Part shown: one piece after another, positions 58,380 through 64,000 of the stretch
Layout: each line of letters begins with the position of its first letter
How positions within the stretch are numbered: position 1 is the stretch's first letter
Assembly: GCF_015350905.1 (NCBI RefSeq)
Contig: NZ_JADKRZ010000003.1
Coordinates: 62,001 to 126,000 of the forward strand
Direction of reading: 5' to 3'
DNA length: 64,000 nucleotides
Source of the DNA: Curtobacterium sp. VKM Ac-2865
GTDB lineage: Bacteria > Actinomycetota > Actinomycetes > Actinomycetales > Microbacteriaceae
Made by a program: the position numbers and the translations under genes
Notes under the pieces: generated by a model
Database searches by the model: none
What the model was told of the DNA's origin: nothing
What the model saw: the letters and a program-made list of their open reading frames with translations, nothing else

Positions 58380-58452
58380 GGGCCGGAGGACCTCGCACGG
58401 TGCGAGTTCAGGCCGGGTCGCACGGGCCGGAGGACCTCGCACGGTGCGAGGT
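58379..58452. repeat. Two direct copies of CGGGCCGGAGGACCTCGCAC with palindromic CTCGCAC-G-GTGCGAG
   Basis: The unit occurs twice, about 42 bases apart. Each copy contains the palindrome (58392-58406 and 58434-58452). The second ends on the stop codon of the monooxygenase gene. Both extend the 58320 hairpin cluster. Confidence 0.7.
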
Positions 58453-59564
58453 CAGGACGGGTCGAGCGCGGCCATCACCTGGCGGGCGATCCGTCGACCG
58501 GCTCGGTTCGCCCCGATGGTCGACGCCTGCGGGCCGTACCCGGCGAGGAACAGCCGGGGCTCGTCCTCCGAACGCCCGTCCGACACGACCACGCCGCCCT
58601 TCGCCGTCCGCAGGTGCAGGGGCGCCAGGTGCCGTAGGTCGGCCCGGAAGCCCGTGGCCCAGATGACCGCGTCGGCGTGCACGTGCTCGCCGTCAGCGGT
58701 CACCACGCCGTCCTCGTCGAACCGCTGGAACATCGGCTCGTCACGGAGCACCCCGCGATCCAGGCCCGCCCGGATGCGCCGCGACACCGGGGTCCCGGTC
58801 CCGCTGACGATGCTCGGCAGGACCTCGCCGGCACGCGCTGCCCGGTCCTGTTCCTCGACCGCGGCCACCGCGGACTCGACGTCGAGCGCGGACCCGTCGG
58901 ACCACACCGTCGGACGCCGGGTGAACCACCGCGTGGACCGGGCGACACCGTCGAGCTCGAGCAGGAAGCCGATCGCGCTCGTGCCGCCACCGACCACCAG
59001 GACGTCCTGCCCGGCGAACGCCGCCGCGGACCGGTACTCGGTGGTGTCGACCTGCCGCCCGCCGAACACGTCGCGGCCCGGGTACCAGGGGACGAACGGG
59101 GTGCCCCAGGTACCCGACGCGTTCACGACGACGTCCGCCAGGATCCGCGCGACCCGCCCGTCCGCGCCCCGCGTCGTCACACACAGTCCGGAACCCGCGC
59201 GGTCGACGCTCGTCACCTGCACCGGACGCCGCACCCGGAGGTCGTGGTGCTGCTCGAAGCGGCGGTAGTACTCGCCGACGACGTCACGAGCGGGACGCGC
59301 CCGGTCGGCGTCGTCGAACCGCAGCCCCATCTCGTGCATCCCGGGCAGGTCGTGCACGCGGTGCGCGGCACCGAGCCGGAGGGCCTCCCAGCGGAACTGC
59401 CACGCGCCGCCCGTGCCCGGAGCCCGGTCGAGGACGACCATGTCCGTCCCGGGCACCAGCCCGAGTCGTTGCAGGTGCCAGGCGACCGACAGACCGGCCT
59501 GTCCGGCACCGATCACCACCACCCGGGCGTGCTGGTCGTCGAGGGTCGGTGTCGGGTCCGTCAT
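58452..59564 (-). CDS. FAD-dependent monooxygenase / NAD(P)-binding oxidoreductase (FMO-like)
   Basis: A 370-residue flavoprotein. FAD binding is by VVIGAGQAGLSVAWHLQ near residue 16, and a second Rossmann motif VLVVGGGTSAIGFLLEL near residue 165 binds NADPH. The C-terminal ATGFRADLRHLAPL is the conserved ATG motif. This is the layout of the YwnB/CzcO-like group of flavin monooxygenases or thioredoxin-reductase-like enzymes. The substrate is unknown. The ATG at 59564 is chosen because the FAD motif lies at the usual distance. Confidence 0.87.
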   Translation of the reverse strand: MTDPTPTLDDQHARVVVIGAGQAGLSVAWHLQRLGLVPGTDMVVLDRAPGTGGAWQFRWEALRLGAAHRVHDLPGMHEMGLRFDDADRARPARDVVGEYYRRFEQHHDLRVRRPVQVTSVDRAGSGLCVTTRGADGRVARILADVVVNASGTWGTPFVPWYPGRDVFGGRQVDTTEYRSAAAFAGQDVLVVGGGTSAIGFLLELDGVARSTRWFTRRPTVWSDGSALDVESAVAAVEEQDRAARAGEVLPSIVSGTGTPVSRRIRAGLDRGVLRDEPMFQRFDEDGVVTADGEHVHADAVIWATGFRADLRHLAPLHLRTAKGGVVVSDGRSEDEPRLFLAGYGPQASTIGANRAGRRIARQVMAALDPS

Positions 59565-59726
59565 CACTTCCGATTCTGCTGGATGCTCAAGGCCCGTGGG
59601 GCAGGTCCAGATAGGGCTACATGGTAGAGTGATCGGCAGATTTCCAACCACGAACCGTTCGGATTCACCGGGTGACACTCGCCTCCCGACAGACCGGACA
59701 CGAGCCGACACACGAGGGGGTCACGC

Positions 59727-59945
59727 ATGGGGCGCGGCCGTCAGAAGGCAAAGCACACCAAGGTCGCTCGGGAGCTGAAGTACTTCAGCCCTGAGACCAA
59801 CTACGGTGCACTCGAACGCGAACTGTCCACTGGGCAGAACGACGGCGAGGACTACGAGGACCGCTGGGCTGACCAGTACGGCCCGGAGCCCCTCGACGAA
59901 GGTGACGAGCTCGAGACCCAGCAGGACCAGAACAAGTCCGCCTGA
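59727..59945 (+). CDS. DUF3073 family protein
   Basis: A 72-residue acidic protein beginning MGRGRQKAKHTKVARELKYFSPETNY, the invariant start of DUF3073, which is restricted to actinobacteria and typically lies beside purM. The basic N-terminus may bind nucleic acid, and the rest is Asp/Glu-rich. GAGGGGG before the ATG is the ribosome site. The function is unknown. A T-tailed terminator follows. Confidence 0.93.
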   Translation: MGRGRQKAKHTKVARELKYFSPETNYGALERELSTGQNDGEDYEDRWADQYGPEPLDEGDELETQQDQNKSA

Positions 59946-59958
59946 GTCCGGCTCGACG

Positions 59959-59990
59959 ACGCCGCGCGCCCCATGGGCAGCGCGGCGTTT
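59959..59990 (+). terminator. Terminator of the DUF3073 gene
   Basis: ACGCCGCGC (59959-59967) and GCGCGGCGT (59980-59988) plus an inner GCCC/GGGC make a stem followed by TTT, 14 bases after the stop. Confidence 0.75.
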
Positions 59991-60041
59991 CCGTGTGCGC
60001 GGGCACCGCTGCGGCGCCGACGCGCGGGTTTCGTCGACGCT

Positions 60042-60083
60042 GAACGACATCATCGAAGTCGTACGACCTCGACGATGTCGTTC
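60042..60083. repeat. 42-base near-perfect palindrome
   Basis: The 21-base halves match at 19 positions. The half starts GAACGACATC and the centre is GTCGTACGAC. It lies between the convergent DUF3073 and purM genes and is part of a repeat cluster that includes 60076-60130. Confidence 0.75.
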
Positions 60084-60130
60084 CGGGTCGGGCAGCGCCG
60101 CGGACGGTGTCGTTCCGAGTCGGGCAGCGC
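60076..60130. repeat. Direct repeat TGTCGTTCCGnGTCGGGCAG (two copies, 32 bases apart)
   Basis: The 23-base unit at 60076-60098 recurs at 60108-60130 with one change. The first copy overlaps the right arm of the 42-base palindrome. Confidence 0.7.
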
Positions 60131-60149
60131 AAGGAGGCGCGCACGCGCC

Positions 60150-61244
60150 TCAGCCCGCGTACGCCCCCGTCAAGCGCACGGCCCCGCCGTCGACGCCCTT
60201 GGCGCCCTGCTCGAAGCCGTCGAGCTCGCGTGGGGACATCGACACCGCGCCGACCGACCACGACGCCATCCCGGCAGCACCGAGCGACGCGATGACCTCG
60301 TCCGCCTGGGCCGCCGCGACGACGGCGAACATGCCGATGCCGAGGTTCCAGGTGCCCTCGGTGTCCTCGATCGGGGTGCCGGCCATGTCGGCGAGCACCC
60401 GGAAGACGGGCAGGGGCTCCCACGTGGCGCGGTCGACCTCGACCCACGAGCCGACGGGCAGCACGCGCGCCAGGTTTGCCGCGATGCCGCCACCGGTCAC
60501 GTGCGAGAGCGAGTGCACGGCACCGGGGAAGGCGTCGAGCAGCGTCAGGAGCGGCGTCGTGTAGAGCCGCGTCGGCTCGAGCAGGGCTTCGCCGACCAGC
60601 CCGCCGAACTCGGGCAGCGAGTCCGTGTACCCGACGCCACGCTGCCCCAGGACGTGCCGCACGAGCGAGAAGCCGTTCGAGTGCAGGCCGGAGGAAGCGA
60701 TGGCCACGACGACGTCGCCATCCTGCACGAGGTGTGCGCCGAGCTGGGACGAGGCCTCGACCGCGCCGACCGCCGCACCGGCGACGTCGTAGTCGTCCGG
60801 CCCGAGGAGCCCGGGGTGCTCGGCCGTCTCGCCACCGACCAGGGCCGTGCCGGTGTCGGCGCACCCACGGGCGATGCCGGCGACGATGTCCGCGATGCGC
60901 GCCGGGACGACCCGGCCGCAGGCGATGTAGTCCGTCATGAACATCGGCTTCGCACCGACCACGACGATGTCGTCGACGACCATGCCGACGAGGTCCTGGC
61001 CGATGGTGTCGTGCTTGTCGATCGCCTGCGCGATGGCGACCTTCGTGCCGACGCCGTCCGTGGAGGTGGCGAGCAACGGCCGTGAGAAGTCCTTCAGGAA
61101 CGACACGTCGTAGAGCCCGGCGAACCCGCCGACCCCGCCGAGCACGGACGCGTTGTGGGTCGCCGAGACGGCGGACTTCATGAGCTCGACGGCCAGGTCA
61201 CCGGCAGCGGTGTCGACGCCGGCCTCGGCGTAGGGGTTGGGCAT
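60150..61244 (-). CDS. purM: Phosphoribosylformylglycinamidine cyclo-ligase (AIR synthetase)
   Basis: PurM closes the imidazole ring in step five of purine synthesis. The 364-residue length is normal. Motifs are YAEAGVDTAAGD near the N-terminus, STDGVGTKV, DLVGMVVDDIVVVGAKP, GGETAEHPG, SSGLHSNGFSLVR and HVTGGGIAAN. The ATG at 61244 has GGAGG upstream, and longer in-frame starts are not needed. It is divergent from purF, with a 71-base shared promoter region, and convergent with DUF3073. Confidence 0.97.
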   Translation of the reverse strand: MPNPYAEAGVDTAAGDLAVELMKSAVSATHNASVLGGVGGFAGLYDVSFLKDFSRPLLATSTDGVGTKVAIAQAIDKHDTIGQDLVGMVVDDIVVVGAKPMFMTDYIACGRVVPARIADIVAGIARGCADTGTALVGGETAEHPGLLGPDDYDVAGAAVGAVEASSQLGAHLVQDGDVVVAIASSGLHSNGFSLVRHVLGQRGVGYTDSLPEFGGLVGEALLEPTRLYTTPLLTLLDAFPGAVHSLSHVTGGGIAANLARVLPVGSWVEVDRATWEPLPVFRVLADMAGTPIEDTEGTWNLGIGMFAVVAAAQADEVIASLGAAGMASWSVGAVSMSPRELDGFEQGAKGVDGGAVRLTGAYAG

Positions 61245-61315
61245 ACGTCGTCCTCCGCGGGGCATGGCAGACTTGTTCGGTACCACCCGATCCTACGGTC
61301 TGGAGCACTCCGCGC

Positions 61316-62773
61316 ATGTGCGGCATCGTCGGCCTCGTCAATCAGGGGCCAGCAAACCAATCCATCTACGACGCACTGCTCCTGCTGCAACACCGGGGAC
61401 AGGACTCGACGGGCATCGCCACGGTCGAGGGGCACATCCACCACATGCACAAGACCCGCGGGCACGTCCGCGAGGCCTTCCGCACGCGGGACATGCGGGC
61501 GCTGCTCGGCACGATGGGCCTCGGCCACGTGCGCTACGCCACCAAGGGCACCGCGAGCAACGAGGAAGAAGCCCAGCCGTTCTACGTGAACGCGCCGTAC
61601 GGCATCGTCCTCGTGCACAACGGCAACCTGACGAACACGCGGGAGCTGACGCGCGAGCTGTTCGACATCGACCGTCGACACCTCAACACCAGCTCCGACA
61701 CCGAACTGCTGGTCAACGTCCTGGCGCACGAACTGCAGGGCCAGGTCCGCGGCCGCGAGCTCGACGCCGGGCAGGTGTTCGACGCCGTCGAGCGCGTGCA
61801 CGAGCGCGTCGAGGGCTCCTACGCCGCGATCGCCACGATCGCGGGCCACGGGCTGCTGGCCTTCCGCGACCCGTTCGGCATCCGCCCCCTCATCCTCGGG
61901 CACCGCTTCAGCGACTCCGGTGGCTCCGAGTGGGTCGTCACGTCCGAGTCGCTCGTCCTCGAGTCCGGCGGGTACGAGATCGTCCGCGACGTCGCCCCGG
62001 GCGAGGCCGTCTTCATCGAGATGGACGGCACGATGCACGCGCGCCAGTGCGCGAAGAACCCGCGCCTGGTGCCCTGCTCGTTCGAGTACGTCTACCTGGC
62101 CCGTCCGGACTCCGTCATGAACGGCATCTCCGTGTACGACGCCCGCCTGCGCCTCGGCAACCGCCTGGCTGACACGATCGCGCAGTACGCGCCCACCGGG
62201 GACATCGACGTCGTCATGCCGATCCCGGACTCCTCACGGCCCGCGGCGATGCAGGTCGCGCAGAAGCTCGGCATCGAGTACCGCGAGGGCTTCTACAAGA
62301 ACCGCTACGTCGGCCGGACGTTCATCATGCCCGGGCAGGCGGAGCGCAAGCGTTCGGTGCGTCAGAAGCTCAACGCGATGTCGTCCGAGTTCAAGGGCAA
62401 GAACATCCTCATCGTCGACGACTCGATCGTGCGCGGCACGACGAGCAAGGAGATCGTGGAGATGGCCAGGGCCGCCGGTGCGAACGAGGTCACCTTCACC
62501 TCCGCCGCTCCCCCGGTGCGGTTCCCGCACGTCTACGGCATCAACATGCCGACGCGGCAGGAGCTCATCGCGCACGACCGGAAGATCCCGGAGATCAACC
62601 GCGTGCTCGGCAGCGACCACCTGATCTTCCAGGAGATCGGCGACATGCGGGACGCCATCATCGAGGGCTCCGACGTCACCGACCTCGAGATGAGCTGCTT
62701 CACCGGTGAGTACGTCACCGGCACGGTGAGCCCCGAGTACCTGTCCTGGGTCGAGGCCAACCAGCTCAGCTGA
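61316..62773 (+). CDS. purF: Amidophosphoribosyltransferase
   Basis: PurF makes phosphoribosylamine from PRPP and glutamine, the committed step of purine synthesis. The 485-residue protein starts MCGIVGLV, so Cys2 becomes the glutaminase nucleophile once Met is removed. RYATKG and HNGNLTN mark the Ntn domain. The phosphoribosyl domain has the PRPP loop ILIVDDSIVRGTTS near residue 370. No propeptide precedes Cys2. It ends in a perfect palindromic terminator. Confidence 0.97.
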   Translation: MCGIVGLVNQGPANQSIYDALLLLQHRGQDSTGIATVEGHIHHMHKTRGHVREAFRTRDMRALLGTMGLGHVRYATKGTASNEEEAQPFYVNAPYGIVLVHNGNLTNTRELTRELFDIDRRHLNTSSDTELLVNVLAHELQGQVRGRELDAGQVFDAVERVHERVEGSYAAIATIAGHGLLAFRDPFGIRPLILGHRFSDSGGSEWVVTSESLVLESGGYEIVRDVAPGEAVFIEMDGTMHARQCAKNPRLVPCSFEYVYLARPDSVMNGISVYDARLRLGNRLADTIAQYAPTGDIDVVMPIPDSSRPAAMQVAQKLGIEYREGFYKNRYVGRTFIMPGQAERKRSVRQKLNAMSSEFKGKNILIVDDSIVRGTTSKEIVEMARAAGANEVTFTSAAPPVRFPHVYGINMPTRQELIAHDRKIPEINRVLGSDHLIFQEIGDMRDAIIEGSDVTDLEMSCFTGEYVTGTVSPEYLSWVEANQLS

Positions 62774-62780
62774 GCGCGGT

Positions 62781-62796
62781 CCTGGTCGCGACCAGG
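62781..62796. other. 16-base palindrome CCTGGTCGCGACCAGG
   Basis: A perfect palindrome 7 bases after the purF stop, directly before palindromic element copy 5. The two hairpins in tandem would make a strong terminator. Confidence 0.6.
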
Positions 62797-62798
62797 AC

Positions 62799-62846
62799 GA
62801 CGGACGGGAGGCTCCCCACCAGCTGGTGGGGAGCCTCCCGTCCGTC
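62799..62846. repeat. GGACGGGAGGC palindromic element, copy 5 (perfect, 48 bases)
   Basis: A perfect palindrome with 24-base arms starting GACGGACGGGAGGC and centred on CCAG/CTGG, like the copy at 41427. It lies between the convergent purF and membrane-protein genes. Confidence 0.85.
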
Positions 62847-62876
62847 CATGGCCGGCCACGACGTGACCGGGAGCGG

Positions 62877-63272
62877 TCAGCGCGGCTGGTCGCCGTGGTC
62901 GTCGATCTCGCCCTCGACCGTCTCGGGGGGCAGGTCGACGGCGATGCGCTCCGCCGTGAGGCGGGCTGCGCGGCGGGCCAGCACGCGGTCCAGGACCACG
63001 GCGACGACGGCGCCGACGGCCATGCCGATGGTGACGCCCCACAGACCGAAGTAGCCGACCAGGCCGCTGAAGCCGACGGTCTCGGTCTTGTCGCCACGGT
63101 CGATGTTCATCGTCGCGGCGATCACGATGACGGTGACGAGGAAGCCGAGCAGGGCCCCGCCGACGATGAAGACACCGAACTTGGGCGCGCGCCGGATGGT
63201 GACCTCGTCCGAGGTCGAAGCGGTGTCGGGTGCGGGCGCGGCAGCGTCGTCAGGGTGGTCGGTGGTGCTCAC
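62877..63272 (-). CDS. Membrane protein of unknown function (two helices)
   Basis: A 131-residue protein with two hydrophobic helices (about 34-54 and 69-93) linked by a charged loop (NIDRGDKTETVG). A charged cytoplasmic C-terminus contains Arg/Glu helices and ends EGEIDDHGDQPR. I recognise no named family. Similar short proteins with potassium-transporter-like helices are common beside purF in related genera, an impression I cannot check. The GTG start at 63272 is preceded by ACAATG at 5 bases. Confidence 0.65.
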   Translation of the reverse strand: MSTTDHPDDAAAPAPDTASTSDEVTIRRAPKFGVFIVGGALLGFLVTVIVIAATMNIDRGDKTETVGFSGLVGYFGLWGVTIGMAVGAVVAVVLDRVLARRAARLTAERIAVDLPPETVEGEIDDHGDQPR

Positions 63273-63345
63273 GACCCCATTGTCCCCCACCTTGGGACGT
63301 GCCGGGGCCTGACGACCGACGCGGATCCGGGGGATGATGGACCGG

Positions 63346-63357
63346 CACCGATCGGTG
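63346..63357. promoter_or_regulatory. Palindrome CACCGATCGGTG in the divergent promoter region
   Basis: A perfect 12-base palindrome 24 bases upstream of the regulator gene at 63382, a candidate autoregulatory site. Confidence 0.35.
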
Positions 63358-63381
63358 TCCGACGTGTGGGGGTGACGCAGG

Positions 63382-64000
63382 ATGGCCGGACCGATGCTGC
63401 CGGGACACCGGCGCAGCGCCGTGCCCGCGCGGATCGCCTGGCCCGTCATGCAGCGCCGTGAAGAGGACCGGGCCGTCGCCGTCGTCGCCGAGCACGGCAC
63501 GAGCGTCGCGCTGGTGGGGGCACCCGGCCTCGGCAAGAGCACCTCCGCGGCGCGCGTCACCGACCGTGTGGCCCGCCGGGACAGCGCTGACCGGACACTC
63601 GTCGTGCCGATCACCGCCGTCGCCGCCGGCGCGACCATGCCGTTCAGCGCCGTGTCCGAACAGCTCGGCGACCTGCCCGCCGAACTGCTCGCCGACCAGG
63701 TCGGTGCCGAGCAGCGACTCCGGCAGGCTGCGGACGCCGTCGACCGCGACCTGCTGCTCCGGGTCGACGACGCCGACCACCTCGACGCGATCTCAGCCAG
63801 GTACGTCGCCTGGCTCGTCCGGAACCAGGGTGCACGGCTCGTGCTGACCTGCCGCGACTTCGCCGCGCTCGCCGAGCCGCTGCGCTCGCTGTGGCAGGAC
63901 GACCTGCTCGAGCGGATCGACCTCGGTCCGCTCGACCTCAACGACACCGCGACGCTCATCGGCAACGCGCTCGGCGCACCGCTCGAGTCGGCGTCCGTGG
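63382..64000 (+). CDS. P-loop ATPase, probable LuxR-family (LAL/MalT-like) regulator (partial)
   Basis: The first 206 residues are in the window and the gene runs off the right edge. The Walker A is GAPGLGKSTSAARV near residue 49, and the Walker B LLLRVDDADHLD is near residue 130. The AAA-like core then continues (LVLTCRDF). This is the N-terminal half of large ATP-binding LuxR regulators, but the DNA-binding domain is not visible, so the class is inferred. ATG at 63382 is used, and 63394 is also in frame. Confidence 0.65.
   Translation, partial: MAGPMLPGHRRSAVPARIAWPVMQRREEDRAVAVVAEHGTSVALVGAPGLGKSTSAARVTDRVARRDSADRTLVVPITAVAAGATMPFSAVSEQLGDLPAELLADQVGAEQRLRQAADAVDRDLLLRVDDADHLDAISARYVAWLVRNQGARLVLTCRDFAALAEPLRSLWQDDLLERIDLGPLDLNDTATLIGNALGAPLESASV

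Overview
The window is a 64-kb piece of a very GC-rich chromosome with short intergenic gaps and many ATGA/GTGA start-stop overlaps. Gene content points to an actinobacterium of the family Microbacteriaceae, most likely Curtobacterium or a close relative. The evidence is a DUF3073 gene beside purM and purF, a class E sortase, a DUF4097/PadR pair, a YczE/MocR pair, and many leaderless-type promoters. The genus is an inference from content and style; no rRNA or other marker is present. I see no tRNA, rRNA, insertion sequence, prophage or CRISPR array. No gap between genes exceeds about 300 bases.

Layout. 1-4681 (minus strand): the start of an ABC-F ATPase gene, two small membrane-protein genes, and a tightly coupled molybdenum-cofactor operon moeA-moaC-mogA-moaE. 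4776-8955 (plus): methylthioadenosine phosphorylase, a nucleotide-sugar epimerase, a family-2 glycosyltransferase, a CofC/DUF2064-type transferase and a methyltransferase, mostly with overlapping ends. They look like one conserved pathway of unknown product. 9080-17943: an 81-residue unknown behind a strong inverted repeat, phosphoglucomutase, a GH125 mannosidase, a very large DHA2 exporter, lipoate ligase and an alpha/beta hydrolase. 18015-32946: a phosphate transporter with a small membrane partner, an amidase, an SDR, two MarR regulators (one with an MFS exporter), a lone alpha-E protein, an M23 peptidase, an acyltransferase, RecQ, a CPBP protease, an EamA exporter and an acetyltransferase.

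33056-44749: sortase E with a tiny membrane partner, SbcCD, and a SipW/ER-type signal peptidase fused to a secreted domain beside a TasA-like secreted protein. These are followed by MarR, a DinB protein, a DEAD-box helicase with a 29-residue tandem repeat, and PPK2. 44850-59564: a lipoprotein esterase, an RND exporter, the divergent YczR/YczE pair, DUF4097-PadR behind a 14-bp inverted repeat, a KimA-like permease, DUF3072, DoxX and a flavin monooxygenase. 59727-64000: DUF3073, purM, purF, a membrane protein and the start of an ATPase-type regulator.

Two genome-style features stand out. At least 20 genes have a TANNNT hexamer exactly 6-8 bases before the start codon, which predicts leaderless transcripts. 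The 3' ends of genes carry recurring families of long GC-rich palindromes (GGACTGGAGGC/GCCTCCAGTCC and GTGCGAGGT/ACCTCGCAC), probably lineage-specific terminators or REP-like elements. The best candidates for an undescribed system are the 4776-8955 cluster and the SipW-type peptidase/secreted-domain fusion at 38318-40159.
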